Positions 25,147-33,608 of a stretch of 42,553 nucleotides of DNA are shown in pieces. The DNA comes from JBOHUC01 sp050733935. GTDB lineage: Bacteria; Eisenbacteria; RBG-16-71-46; DASYSL01. The position numbers and the translations under genes were made by a program. Location: positions 1 to 42,553 of the forward strand of contig JBOHUC010000157.1 in the NCBI GenBank assembly GCA_050733935.1, read 5' to 3'. The notes beneath the pieces were generated by a model, which searched no databases, was not told the origin of the DNA, and worked only from the letters and a program-made list of their open reading frames with translations. The stretch's first letter is position 1. Each line of letters starts with the position of its first letter.

Positions 25147-26064
25147 TCACGACCGCCGCGCGGGCACCGTCACGGCGAGCGCGACGCCGCCCAGAATGAG
25201 CACAGCCGAGGCGACGAGCCGCCAGCCGACGCGCTCCCCCAGGAACAACACGCCGCCGGTGGCGGCAAGCACCGGGACCGCGAGCTGAAGCGTCGCCGCA
25301 CGCGTTGCCGAGAGACTGCGCAATGCGGCGTACCAGGCGACGTATCCCAGGCCCGAAGCCACGGCCCCCGAAGCGATCGCAAGCCCGATGCCCTGGGCGG
25401 TGACGTGTGGACGAAGCGCGGTCACGGGTCCCGTCTCGAGCGTTGATCCGGCCCCGAACGGAGATCCGATCACGAGCGCAAATGCGCTCAACGCGAGCGC
25501 CGGAATCGAGGCGAGCGCGAAGTTGCGTGCCGTCTCGAACAGCGGATCCGGGGCGCCGCGACCGAGCAGCGAATAGCGGCCCCAGGCCACTCCCGCGCCG
25601 AGCATGAGCGCAGCCGCGAAAGGCGCGGGAGCGGTGAGCCCCGGAAGGACGAGCATCACGAGGCCGGCGATCGCGAGCAGGAGGCCGAGCCACTCGCGCG
25701 GACGCGGGCGCTCGCCCGACACGAGCCCGGCCGCGATCATGGTCGCCTGCACCGCGCCGAAGAGTAGGAGCGCTCCGGTGCCGGCCGAGAGATCGAGGTA
25801 CGCGAACGAAAACGGGGCGGCATAGAGGAAGAGGAGCGCTCCGGCGAGCCACGCGTTCGCGCCTGCTCGCCGAACTCGCGCGGTCCGAAATCGTTCGCGC
25901 TGCGTGAGCGCGAGAATCGCAAACAGCGTGACCGTCCCCGACACGAGACGCACGGTCGTGAAGGTCGCGGCATCGATCCGGCCCGCGCCCAGCGCGAGCC
26001 GGCAGAGAAGCGAGTTCGCCGCGAACGCGACGAGCGCCGCCACCGTGAGGATCGAAAGGATCAC
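25147..26064 (-). CDS. EamA/DMT-superfamily transporter
   Basis: A 305-residue permease with about ten transmembrane helices and two EamA repeats (FAANSLLCRLALG, LLLFGAVQATMIAAGL, SGERPRPREWLGLLLAIAGLVML; second half VASGLGYVAWYAALRSLSATRAATLQL, VPVLAATGGVLFLGE). The substrate is unknown. It starts with GTG at 26064, overlapping the DUF4396 stop as GTGA, so the two are translationally coupled. It is distinct in sequence from the permease at 16707. Confidence 0.85.
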   Translation of the reverse strand: MILSILTVAALVAFAANSLLCRLALGAGRIDAATFTTVRLVSGTVTLFAILALTQRERFRTARVRRAGANAWLAGALLFLYAAPFSFAYLDLSAGTGALLLFGAVQATMIAAGLVSGERPRPREWLGLLLAIAGLVMLVLPGLTAPAPFAAALMLGAGVAWGRYSLLGRGAPDPLFETARNFALASIPALALSAFALVIGSPFGAGSTLETGPVTALRPHVTAQGIGLAIASGAVASGLGYVAWYAALRSLSATRAATLQLAVPVLAATGGVLFLGERVGWRLVASAVLILGGVALAVTVPARRS

Positions 26065-26522
26065 GCCGCCGACCCGTGATGTCCGTCGTGGTGTGCCCCG
26101 TGGACCAGCGCGTGCCCGCGCCCGCGCGCGATCAGCCAGCGGTTGACCGGGAACGCAGCCGCGCCGGCGATCACGAGCGAGACGAGGAGCGTGACCCAAA
26201 ACCGCGGACTGTCGAGCGGGGCATCCATCGCTCCCGGAACGAACCACATGATCGCGTTGTCCACGACCTCCATGACTGCGATCGACAGGGTGTCGGACGC
26301 GAGCGCAAGTCGGAGCGCGCCGGCGGGCGGGATTCCGGCCCCGAGCAGCGGCACGATCGTGAACGCGTATCCGAACACGAACGCAAGCCCGATCGAGAGA
26401 GCGACGGTTGCGGCATTCGACCAGTTCCAGGTCGATCCGAGGACCATGCCCAGGATCTCGCCGATCGAGCACCCGCTCAGGCAGTGGACGGTGGCACGGA
26501 ACGCGAGCCGGTCGAGGGTCAT
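26061..26522 (-). CDS. DUF4396 membrane protein
   Basis: A 153-residue integral membrane protein with the DUF4396 hallmark near its start (FRATVHCLSGCSIGEILGMVLG, with the paired cysteines) and the motif VVDNAIMWFVPGAMDAPLDSP. It has four predicted transmembrane segments and a His-rich C-terminus (GAHHDGHHG) that could bind metal. Family members are sometimes found near copper or heavy-metal genes; the function is unknown. The ATG at 26522 overlaps the preceding stop as ATGA. Confidence 0.8.
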   Translation of the reverse strand: MTLDRLAFRATVHCLSGCSIGEILGMVLGSTWNWSNAATVALSIGLAFVFGYAFTIVPLLGAGIPPAGALRLALASDTLSIAVMEVVDNAIMWFVPGAMDAPLDSPRFWVTLLVSLVIAGAAAFPVNRWLIARGRGHALVHGAHHDGHHGSAA

Positions 26523-27688
26523 TGCCTGACTTCGTGGCCCGCGGCTTCGAGGACTCGGATCGCGGACTCGAGATCCGCTTCGCGCACGAGCAGGAGATCG
26601 GTGTCGAACGTCGAAACGACGAACACGCTCACGCCCGCGCGCGCGAGCGGTGTGGTGAGCGAGGCGATTACGCCGGTGAGCGCGAAGTCGAGCGGGCCCC
26701 GGACCGCGAGCACGCGGAAGCCCCGTTCGGCGCGCACGCCGCCGGGGACGCGGTCCTCGGCGCAGACGACCGAAAGCTCTTCGGCAGTTCGCGTCACCGA
26801 CACGATGCCCGTGTCGGTGTCGGCGCCGGCGCCGGCGCCTTCCGCCCAGGCGGGCGTCCTTGCCTGCGGCGATTCGCGCGCGACCGCATACCGTCCCGTG
26901 AGCAAGCGCAGCACGAGCCGTTGAGGCGCGGCGGCCCGTGCGGACGGCACCCCGCCCATACGCCGAAGCCCGCCGGCCAGCATGCAAACCAACGCCGCCG
27001 TCACGTACGTCGCAACCTGGAGCTCCTGGCGCCGGTCCGGATCCACGCCTCCGAGCGTGAACAAGTTGAGCACGGCATGAAACGCGACTGCAACCGTGAG
27101 ATTCCCGCCTGTGCGGAGGAAAAGCCACGTGAACAGCACGGAGTACGCGGTGACGAGCACGGCAAACGGCGCGAACGGCATTCCGAAGTGCGGGTATCCG
27201 GGAGTGAGGAAGTTCGGAATGTGCCAGGCGGCCCAGAGAAGTCCGACGACGATTGCGCTCGCGCGCACCGGGTATCGTTCGAGGAGATGCGGCAGCGCGA
27301 ATCCGCGCCAGCCGACTTCCTCGCCGACGATGAGAGCCGCGACGACCAGGTCGACGACGCCGATGCGAGCGTAGACCAGCGGCACGGGCCCGTGCCACCA
27401 GAGGTGGAGCGCCCACGCCGCCACGACGAGGAGCGCCGGCACGAGGATCGCGATCGCAAGCCAGGGCGCGTGGGCGCGGCGCACGGCGAAGCGACCCACG
27501 AGTCGCGCGAGGCCCGCGCGTCCCTTGCACGCGCCGATGACGACGACCGCCGCGACGAGAGGCCCGAACAGGGCGAGCAGCGGAAAGGCGAGCGAGCGGG
27601 GCCCGCCCGCGGCGAGCGGCCACGTCCACGCGAACGCAAGGACGGCGAACGCCAGGAACGGCTGTCGTCTCAGGATCGATCGGATCAC
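26519..27688 (-). CDS. CPBP intramembrane protease fused to a CASTOR-type ACT domain
   Basis: A 389-residue two-part protein. Residues 1-245 form a CPBP/CAAX-protease-like membrane domain with EEVGWRGF (Glu123, Glu124, Arg128), WHIPNF (His156, Asn159) and HAVLN (His204, Asn208), the expected catalytic residues. Residues about 257-389 match the ACT_7/CASTOR-like family usually found as a free-standing protein (GRYAVARESP, VSVTRTAEELSVVCAEDRVP, GPLDFALTGVIASLTTPLARAG, FVVSTFDTDLLLV). The frame is continuous across the junction. An amino-acid-binding ACT domain could regulate the protease; that is inference. The GTG at 27688 lies inside the first unit of an 11-bp repeat and lacks a Shine-Dalgarno, so the exact start is uncertain. 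Confidence 0.8.
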   Translation of the reverse strand: MIRSILRRQPFLAFAVLAFAWTWPLAAGGPRSLAFPLLALFGPLVAAVVVIGACKGRAGLARLVGRFAVRRAHAPWLAIAILVPALLVVAAWALHLWWHGPVPLVYARIGVVDLVVAALIVGEEVGWRGFALPHLLERYPVRASAIVVGLLWAAWHIPNFLTPGYPHFGMPFAPFAVLVTAYSVLFTWLFLRTGGNLTVAVAFHAVLNLFTLGGVDPDRRQELQVATYVTAALVCMLAGGLRRMGGVPSARAAAPQRLVLRLLTGRYAVARESPQARTPAWAEGAGAGADTDTGIVSVTRTAEELSVVCAEDRVPGGVRAERGFRVLAVRGPLDFALTGVIASLTTPLARAGVSVFVVSTFDTDLLLVREADLESAIRVLEAAGHEVRQ

Positions 27689-27740
27689 GGGCGAGTCACG
27701 GGCGAGTCACGGACGAGTCACGGGCGAGTCACGGGCGAGT
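27686..27740. repeat. 11-bp tandem repeat, five copies
   Basis: CACGGGCGAGT repeated exactly five times (third copy has one substitution, GGAC for GGGC). Because each unit encodes a GTG on the minus strand and 11 is not a multiple of three, gain or loss of units changes both the spacing and the frame of candidate starts for the CPBP-ACT gene. Confidence 0.9.
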
Positions 27741-27765
27741 CACGATTGCGCGAGCCGCCGGCCCG

Positions 27766-28590
27766 TCACTCCACGGTGACCGTGAAGCGCACACTGCGCG
27801 CCGCGGCGACGGACTTCTCCCAGGAACGGCGGTAGGCGAACTGGAGCGATTGCGTGCCGGGTTCGATTCCGACGAAGCGCCAGGTTTCCTCGCCCGCGAC
27901 ACCCGTGGCGCGCGGGGCCCCCGTGGCGTCCGTCGTAGCGCTGGGCGCGTTCATCGCGTAGGTCGGCGGATCGGGAAGGGCGATCGCTCCGCTCATCGTG
28001 TCGCCCAGCGTCCAGCCGTAGCCGGTCGTGTGGTTGGCCGCGAGCTGGGCGATCAGCTCCTGGCCGACGGCGAGCCGGATCATCTTGCCGCTCTCCTTCT
28101 CGGTGACGGAGAGCGGGTTTCCGACCGGACTCAGGTCGACACGGACCAGCGTGTAATTGTCCGGCGATCGGACGATCGACCCGGAGCCATCGAGCGAACG
28201 GAGCGCCCACGAACCGGCACGCAGGAAACTCCGCTTGGCCTCGATCAACCGATAGACGACGGCCTCGGGATCGTTCCCCGATCCACGCTCGTCGGTCCAC
28301 GTCCCGTTTTGCTTCTGAAACTCGTTCGAGCGGCCGAGGAACATCTCGCTGAGCTCGTACGTCGTGGCCCGCTCACCGGGGCCTTCGCGGCGAAGAACGA
28401 GCTCGGTTCGGATCCCCTCACAATCGGCGCACGGGAGCGTGCCTGCGTAGTGAATCGTTTCGACCTGCGCGGAACCCTTCGCGCCCAGGTCGCTGTCCCC
28501 GGACGGCTGACAGCCGGCGAGACCCGGGACGAGCGAGAACACGGAGAACACGAGAAGGATTCGAAGCCGCGGGAAGCCCGGACGTCTCAA
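27766..28590 (-). CDS. Lipoprotein: NlpE-like domain plus chagasin-like (I42) inhibitor domain
   Basis: A 274-residue lipoprotein with a lipobox LAGC (Cys27). Residues about 45-160 resemble the NlpE N-terminal domain, including the CxxC of LPCADCEGIRTELVL (Cys54, Cys57). Residues about 165-274 match the I42/chagasin cysteine-protease inhibitor fold (ANHTTGYGWTL, EETWRFVGIEPGTQSLQFAYRRSWE, RFTVTV). NlpE senses envelope stress or copper in enterobacteria; I42 proteins block papain-like proteases. The TTG at 28590 overlaps the upstream stop as TTGA and puts the lipobox at a normal distance. Confidence 0.8.
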   Translation of the reverse strand: MRRPGFPRLRILLVFSVFSLVPGLAGCQPSGDSDLGAKGSAQVETIHYAGTLPCADCEGIRTELVLRREGPGERATTYELSEMFLGRSNEFQKQNGTWTDERGSGNDPEAVVYRLIEAKRSFLRAGSWALRSLDGSGSIVRSPDNYTLVRVDLSPVGNPLSVTEKESGKMIRLAVGQELIAQLAANHTTGYGWTLGDTMSGAIALPDPPTYAMNAPSATTDATGAPRATGVAGEETWRFVGIEPGTQSLQFAYRRSWEKSVAAARSVRFTVTVE

Positions 28591-29777
28591 AGCACGAGCC
28601 CGGCCAGAGCCTTCAAGATCTCGCTCAGGGGAACGACGGTGAGCGCGAGCGGAAGGAACGGGATGATCGCCGGCCCCGCGACCGCGATTCCGGTCCGCTT
28701 GAGGAGCGCATTCGGTCCCATCTCGGCCACCACGTCGAACACGCCGGCCATGTCGGTGGTCGTGCTCACGTCCGGCGAGGCACGAAGCTCCTCGTCGTCC
28801 GGCGGTCTCTTCCCGAGCCAGTGGCCCGCGAACGCCTGCGATTGCCGACCGGCGAGATGAGCGTAGTCCATCCACGCCTTCCTGCGTCCGCGGCGGAGGA
28901 CCGGGCCGAAGAAGAAAAGCGGCAGGAGGATGGCGAGGATCTCGATCAAGACGACGGTGATGATGACCGGCAGGTGCGTCTCGAGCTCGTCGTGCTCGAA
29001 GAGGATCCGTCCCGCGACGCTCGCGGCGAAACCGGCCGAGAGCGCGAACAGAACCGTGCCGAACGCCGCCTGTCCGAACGACAGGAATCCGAGTCCGCCC
29101 GCGCGATCCGGATGACTTCCGACGAGCTTCAAGTCGAACCGCGAAACGTGGAACAGGAAGCGATCCCAGATCGCGATCCGTCGTAACCACTCGACCACGA
29201 GGTAGGAGTAGATCGGAGCCGCGACGAGCGCCTGCCAGAGACCCGCCGCCGAACGGCCGAACGCAGGGCCGCTTGGATCGGCGATCCAGCTGTTCGGATT
29301 GATGTGGACCGGGCGCACGAGGTTCAGGTACGCGAGCCCGAAGACGATGCCGAGCACGATCAGCTTCGCTGCCCGTGAATCACGCGCCTCCACCGCCTGT
29401 TCCTTCGCGGACTCGTAGCGCGCGCGATCGGATTCCCGTATGAGTCCGCTCGTCTCGAGGTGCTCGACGATCCGCGGAAGGACGCGCCGGAGCAGGGTCT
29501 GTGCGAAGAGAAGGAGTGGAATGACGAGGAGGGATCGCACCGCGGTCGGGAAATCGACCAGGAACGGGATCCCGATCCCCGAGAGCGCACGGCCCTCGGC
29601 GAAGGACAACACGAGCGGAGGAAGCCAGGCGATGAGCGAAAGCACGATCATCGAGCGGATGGGATGCGAGGCGATCGGTCCCCGGCTCATCCCGACACAT
29701 TGCGCGAGACGGACCGTGTCGATCAGCGAACGATCGTCCGGTTCCTGGGGGCTTCCGGGCTTTCGTGGCTCCGCCAT
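28587..29777 (-). CDS. Multi-pass membrane protein of unknown function
   Basis: A 396-residue protein with about six to seven predicted transmembrane segments (roughly 43-62, 74-92, 140-156, 190-205, 245-270, 280-300, 370-390). It contains conserved-looking polar motifs (HINPNSWIADP, DRFLFHVSRFDLKLVGSHPDRAGGLGFL). I recall similar HPDRAGGLGFL motifs in uncharacterised bacterial membrane proteins, but no function is known. The ATG at 29777 is the first in frame. Translational coupling (TTGA) to the NlpE/I42 lipoprotein suggests a shared envelope function. Confidence 0.75.
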   Translation of the reverse strand: MAEPRKPGSPQEPDDRSLIDTVRLAQCVGMSRGPIASHPIRSMIVLSLIAWLPPLVLSFAEGRALSGIGIPFLVDFPTAVRSLLVIPLLLFAQTLLRRVLPRIVEHLETSGLIRESDRARYESAKEQAVEARDSRAAKLIVLGIVFGLAYLNLVRPVHINPNSWIADPSGPAFGRSAAGLWQALVAAPIYSYLVVEWLRRIAIWDRFLFHVSRFDLKLVGSHPDRAGGLGFLSFGQAAFGTVLFALSAGFAASVAGRILFEHDELETHLPVIITVVLIEILAILLPLFFFGPVLRRGRRKAWMDYAHLAGRQSQAFAGHWLGKRPPDDEELRASPDVSTTTDMAGVFDVVAEMGPNALLKRTGIAVAGPAIIPFLPLALTVVPLSEILKALAGLVL

Positions 29778-29800
29778 TCAGTCCTCGGCGTCATCCGGAT

Positions 29801-29858
29801 GGGAACGCGATGGAACGTGCTGGCACTGGGAACGCGCTGGCGATGGGAACACGCTTGG
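29801..29858. repeat. Imperfect ~17-bp direct repeat
   Basis: Three to four diverged copies of a GGGAACGCGCTGGCGAT-like unit lie between the phosphoribosyltransferase stop and the membrane protein start, in the leader of the latter. Confidence 0.6.
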
Positions 29859-29885
29859 CCTGCCGCGCACGGCCGCGACATCCTT

Positions 29886-30479
29886 TCACAAACCGCGGTC
29901 GCTGTCACCGGGCAGGGTCTCCAGGGTGACTCCCCGCGCGCACAGCGCGCATTCGCCTTTGGGCCACGTGTTCCAGCGCATCGTTTCGATCGCTTCGATC
30001 GCTTCGATGGGAACTGGGAGGGTCTGCACGAGCTCCGCCGCCGCCCCTTCGCGAAGGACGAGCGCGCCAACCGCCCCCACACGACCTCCGAGCGATGCGA
30101 TCGCGCGCGCGCAGGCGCGCGTGGCCGATCCCAGGTTGATCGCGTCGTCGACGATCGCCACGCGCCTTCCCGAAACCCGCGCGCGCAGCTCCCGCGGAAT
30201 CGCGTAGCGGACTCCGGAGCCCGGCGCGTCACGCTCCGAAGACCGTTCGGCGAACACGAAAGGAATCCCGAGAACCGCCGCGACGCGCTGGCCGATGAGC
30301 GCTCCGCCCACGAGCGGCCCGCAAACGAGCTCGCAGCCGTGAGGACGCAGACGCCCGGCCAGTGCCAGGGCCTGAGCCTCGAGCCGCGCCGGCTCGACGA
30401 ACAGCAACGCGAGGTCGAGCCACACGTCGCCGTGCTCGCCGGATTCGTATTCGAAGTGGCCGGATCGGACGAGTCCCGT
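29886..30479 (-). CDS. Orotate phosphoribosyltransferase-like protein
   Basis: A type I phosphoribosyltransferase of about 197 residues. The PRPP-binding motif is RVAIVDDAINLGSATRA. The N-terminal GHFEYESGEHGDVWLDLALLF, CGPLVGGALIGQ and C-terminal WPKGECALCARG segments match PyrE-like proteins of this subtype. Family roles are pyrimidine synthesis or salvage; the exact substrate is unproven. The first standard start (GTG at 30425) would lose the conserved GHFEYESG segment. The frame continues to an ACG at 30479, seven bases after GGAG, with no ATG, GTG or TTG between. ACG initiation, or a mutated ATG, is therefore proposed. The gene follows the methyltransferase by about 10 bp. Confidence 0.8.
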   Translation of the reverse strand, partial: TGLVRSGHFEYESGEHGDVWLDLALLFVEPARLEAQALALAGRLRPHGCELVCGPLVGGALIGQRVAAVLGIPFVFAERSSERDAPGSGVRYAIPRELRARVSGRRVAIVDDAINLGSATRACARAIASLGGRVGAVGALVLREGAAAELVQTLPVPIEAIEAIETMRWNTWPKGECALCARGVTLETLPGDSDRGL

Positions 30480-30489
30480 CGGGGATCTC

Positions 30490-31578
30490 CTACGCGCGCA
30501 GGCGGTAGAAGCGGAAGAACAGGTGGTCGATCGGCAGGATCTCGAGTTCGCGGAATCCAGCCTCGCGCGCGTAACGACGAAGCGTCTCGGGGCGCATGAC
30601 CGTGCCCGTCTCGGCCGACGGCGTGTCGGCCATTCCGGCGGGCAGGCAGTGCAGCACGCTCCAGCCGTACATGAGCCACTCGACGCCGGTGCCTTCGGCC
30701 GTGAACGTCTCGCCGACGCGCTCGTCCACGATCACCACGGCACCCCGGTCTCCGGTGAGCTGACGCATCGCGCGCAGAGCCGAAACCGGCTGCGCCATGT
30801 CGTGCAGGCACTCGAGAGCGATCGCGAGATCGTACTGGCCGGCGAGCTTCGGATCACCCGCGTCGCGCACGGCGAACGAAACGCGATCCCCGAGCCCCGC
30901 GGCCGCCGCGTTCGCCTTCGCGAGATCGGCGGAGGCTTCATCGAGATCGAAGCCGTCCACGCGGATCTTCGGATAGCTCAGCGCCATGCCGATCGAGGAC
31001 CATCCCGCACCGCAGCCCACGTCGGCGACGCGGGCCGGCGGATCGGACGAGAGCCGCGCGTGCACGTCCGGAATCGCGGGCAGCCACTCGCCCCCGAGCT
31101 GCTGCAGGAACATCGCGCGGTTCACGCCGGCCTGGCCTTCGATCACATCCGGACCGTAGTCGCCGTAGCGGACTCCGCCGCCCTTTCGGTACGCCTCGAG
31201 CACGCGCTCGATCGGAGAGGCGGCTCCGACGACGAGCCGCGCGAGCGGCGCGTAATAGTTGAGGCTCTCGGTCTGGGTCAGCACTTCGGCGTGTCCGGGC
31301 GGGAGTCGGAACCGCCGGCTTTTAGGCTCCGCGCGCTCGTCCTCGACTTCGAGGAAGCCGGCGACCGTCTGCTGCTCGAGCCATTCGCGCGCGTATCGCT
31401 CGACCGTCCGGGTCGCGGTCGCAAGCTCGGTCGACGTGAGAGCTTTTCCGTCGGCGAGCGCGTCGTAATAGCCGAGACGCACGCCGATGTACATGGTCAG
31501 AATCTCGAAGGCGCCGCGCGCGGACTCGAGCAGCCGGTCCGCGAAGGCGTCGGGCGTGGTGGCGGTCATGCGGGTCAT
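30490..31578 (-). CDS. Class I SAM-dependent methyltransferase with winged-helix N-terminus
   Basis: A 362-residue enzyme. The N-terminal 100 residues form a dimerisation/winged-helix domain like that of small-molecule O-methyltransferases (FEILTMYIGVRLGYYDALAD, REWLEQQTVAGFLEV). Motif I VADVGCGAGWSSIGMAL, motif II DGFDLDE and the later IALECLHDMAQPV segment make the SAM site. The substrate is unknown. The ATG at 31578 is taken, with GGAG eleven bases upstream; a second ATG lies at 31569. It is immediately upstream of the phosphoribosyltransferase gene. Confidence 0.85.
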   Translation of the reverse strand: MTRMTATTPDAFADRLLESARGAFEILTMYIGVRLGYYDALADGKALTSTELATATRTVERYAREWLEQQTVAGFLEVEDERAEPKSRRFRLPPGHAEVLTQTESLNYYAPLARLVVGAASPIERVLEAYRKGGGVRYGDYGPDVIEGQAGVNRAMFLQQLGGEWLPAIPDVHARLSSDPPARVADVGCGAGWSSIGMALSYPKIRVDGFDLDEASADLAKANAAAAGLGDRVSFAVRDAGDPKLAGQYDLAIALECLHDMAQPVSALRAMRQLTGDRGAVVIVDERVGETFTAEGTGVEWLMYGWSVLHCLPAGMADTPSAETGTVMRPETLRRYAREAGFRELEILPIDHLFFRFYRLRA

Positions 31579-31625
31579 GGCACAGGATTCTCCGATTCCG
31601 GCTCGCGACCGGCAAGCGAATAGGC

Positions 31626-32072
31626 TCAAAAGCCCAGACCGCGTGCCATCGCGGTCGCGGCGAACACCATCGCGACGACCAGGATCGCCTGCAGCTCGCT
31701 GGTGCGGGCAAAGGATGCGGCCCGGCTCGTGTCCACGGGAAGCCCGCGCGCGAGCGCCCTGCGCCAGCCGATGAACGCGAGCATGGGTGCGATCTCGAGC
31801 GCGAAGATGAGGACGAACAGGCCCATCTTGATCCAGAAGACAGGATTCGAGAAGTAGTACGCGGAGCCCTTCTCGAACGGCCCGAGCGCGCGAGCAAGCC
31901 CGGTCGCGATCCAGAGCGCAGCCGCGAGCCCCCAGACAGTGTCGGCCGCGAGCACGCGCCGGATGGAAGCGGCGTCGTTCGGCGCGCGCAACGCGCGCGC
32001 GCGCACCCAGATCGATCCCAGGCCGATACCGAGGGCAAGAAGATGCAGACTCGCGAGGATCCAGCGGAGCAT
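31626..32072 (-). CDS. DUF2214 family membrane protein
   Basis: A 148-residue protein with four predicted transmembrane helices and the DUF2214 pattern (ASLHLLALGIGLGSIWVRARAL, VLAADTVWGLAAALWIATGLARAL, PVFWIKMGLFVLIFALEIAPM). The conserved His9 in LHLL resembles a membrane cofactor ligand, but no function is established. The ATG at 32072 lies two bases after the upstream stop, so it is very probably co-translated with the YbaY/META lipoprotein gene. Confidence 0.8.
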   Translation of the reverse strand: MLRWILASLHLLALGIGLGSIWVRARALRAPNDAASIRRVLAADTVWGLAAALWIATGLARALGPFEKGSAYYFSNPVFWIKMGLFVLIFALEIAPMLAFIGWRRALARGLPVDTSRAASFARTSELQAILVVAMVFAATAMARGLGF

Positions 32073-32074
32073 GT

Positions 32075-32878
32075 CTACGGCTTCGTGCGCACGAAACGCA
32101 GAGGGGCCGCGAGATCCTTCGAGCGGATTTCGAGCGTCGTTCCCTGCACGGTGAAGCTCTCCGCACCCTGGAGAGCCGCAAGGTACCGCTTCTCCTGATC
32201 CCCAACGGCGGCGTCCAAGCAGGCCATTTGTGTCGAGACAAGCGGCCCGATCGAGATCTTCGAGCCCGAGATCGTCGTGCTGCCGGTGAACCGGTTGCAG
32301 GAGCCCTTTCCTCCGACCTTTCCGCGCTCGAAGAAATCGAGCGTCGCTTCGACGTTCTTGATCACTTCCGCGCCCGCGAGATCCTCGAGCTTCCACGAAG
32401 TTCCGAGGAGGAGTCCGGAAGTGTCGTCGGACACGCGCACGAGCACGAGGTCCGCGTTCCTCGGATTCCCGCAAGTGATCACCTCATACGCCGTGTCGGT
32501 CGTGAAGAGGATCCGGCCTTCGCTCCGGATGGTCGCGCGAACGACGTACGAATGCCTCTCGTCGATCCGCTTCGGATCGAACGACAGCCCGAACGGGATC
32601 GGCACCTGCCGCCCTTCGGCGCGGATCGTGCTGTCGGCCACGGTCTCTGCCGGCGCGTCCGCGCGCGAGACGTCGAGCAGGCTCACCTCGACGACCGCAT
32701 CGGGCGGCAGCGCCATGCGCTCGCGATAGGCGACGGTACCGGTCACCGATTCACTCGCGGCCGGCGTAGAAGCCGGCGTGTCGGGCCCGTGCGAACAGCC
32801 GCCGTGCAACACGAGCGCGAGCCCGAGACAGCCCAGCATCGGGAGCTTCACGCCCCGGCTCTTCGCTTGCCCCTGCAT
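32075..32878 (-). CDS. YbaY-like / META (HslJ-like) domain lipoprotein
   Basis: A 267-residue protein with a signal peptide and a probable lipid-attachment Cys28 (HGGC, a non-ideal lipobox). Residues about 44-150 match the YbaY/YscW lipoprotein domain (VTGTVAYRERMALPPDAVVEVSLLDVS, IPFGLSFDPKRID). Residues about 155-267 form a META/HslJ domain (GTSWKLEDLAG, GKGSCNRFTGSTTISGSKISIGPL, STQMACLD). Both domains occur in envelope stress proteins. The ATG at 32878 has a strong AAGGAG six bases upstream. Confidence 0.85.
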   Translation of the reverse strand: MQGQAKSRGVKLPMLGCLGLALVLHGGCSHGPDTPASTPAASESVTGTVAYRERMALPPDAVVEVSLLDVSRADAPAETVADSTIRAEGRQVPIPFGLSFDPKRIDERHSYVVRATIRSEGRILFTTDTAYEVITCGNPRNADLVLVRVSDDTSGLLLGTSWKLEDLAGAEVIKNVEATLDFFERGKVGGKGSCNRFTGSTTISGSKISIGPLVSTQMACLDAAVGDQEKRYLAALQGAESFTVQGTTLEIRSKDLAAPLRFVRTKP

Positions 32879-32909
32879 ACGAATCTCCTTCCTGGCCCCG
32901 TTCCTCCAC

Positions 32910-33608
32910 TTACACAGTCGTGTGGAACAGACGGCCGACGAGCGCCGTGCCCGCCATTGCAACCGCCCCCCAGAACACGACGCGTGCGGCGCCGAACTTC
33001 ATCGACGCTCCGCCCAGGCGTGCGGCCGATGCCCCGAGCACGACCAGGAGGACGAGCGTCATCACGACGACCACGGGCGTAAGCGAATGAACGGGCACGA
33101 ACGCCGAAAGCAGCGTCGGCAATGCGGCCCCGGCGGCGAACGAGGCGGCCGAAGCGAATGCCGCCTGAATCGGACGCGCGCGCGTGAGCTCGAAGATCCC
33201 GAGCTCGTCGCGGGCATGCGCGCCGAGCGCGTCGTGCGCCATGAGCTGATCGGCCACCTGCTCTGCGAGCTCCGGCTTGAGCCCGCGCCCGACGTAGATT
33301 CCCGCGAGCTCGGCATGCTCGGTCTCCGGAAATGCCGCAAGCTCGACCCGTTCGCGCGCGAGATCGGCCTTCTCGGTATCCGCCTGCGAGCTCACCGACA
33401 CGTACTCCCCCGCGGCCATCGAGAGCGCCCCCGCGACGAGCCCCGCGCTCGCCGCGACCAGCACCGATCCGCCGCCCGCACCGGCCGAAGCCACGCCGAC
33501 CACGAGACTGCTCGTCGAAATGAGTCCATCGTTGGCCCCCAGAACCGCGGCGCGCAACCAGCCGATGCTTCGCGTGTGGTGCGATTCCCGATGGCCTGCC
33601 GGACTCAT
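32910..33608 (-). CDS. VIT1/CCC1 family transporter
   Basis: A 232-residue VIT family protein with about five transmembrane helices. It has the conserved start HTRSIGWLRAAVLGANDGLISTSSLVVGVA, AGALSMAAGEYVSVSSQADTEKADL, and a cytosolic helical segment with acidic metal-binding residues (ELAGIYVGRGLKPELAEQVADQL). Family members move Fe2+ or Mn2+ out of the cytoplasm or into compartments. The ATG at 33608 overlaps the cupin stop as ATGA and has GGAGGGAGG upstream. Confidence 0.9.
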   Translation of the reverse strand: MSPAGHRESHHTRSIGWLRAAVLGANDGLISTSSLVVGVASAGAGGGSVLVAASAGLVAGALSMAAGEYVSVSSQADTEKADLARERVELAAFPETEHAELAGIYVGRGLKPELAEQVADQLMAHDALGAHARDELGIFELTRARPIQAAFASAASFAAGAALPTLLSAFVPVHSLTPVVVVMTLVLLVVLGASAARLGGASMKFGAARVVFWGAVAMAGTALVGRLFHTTV

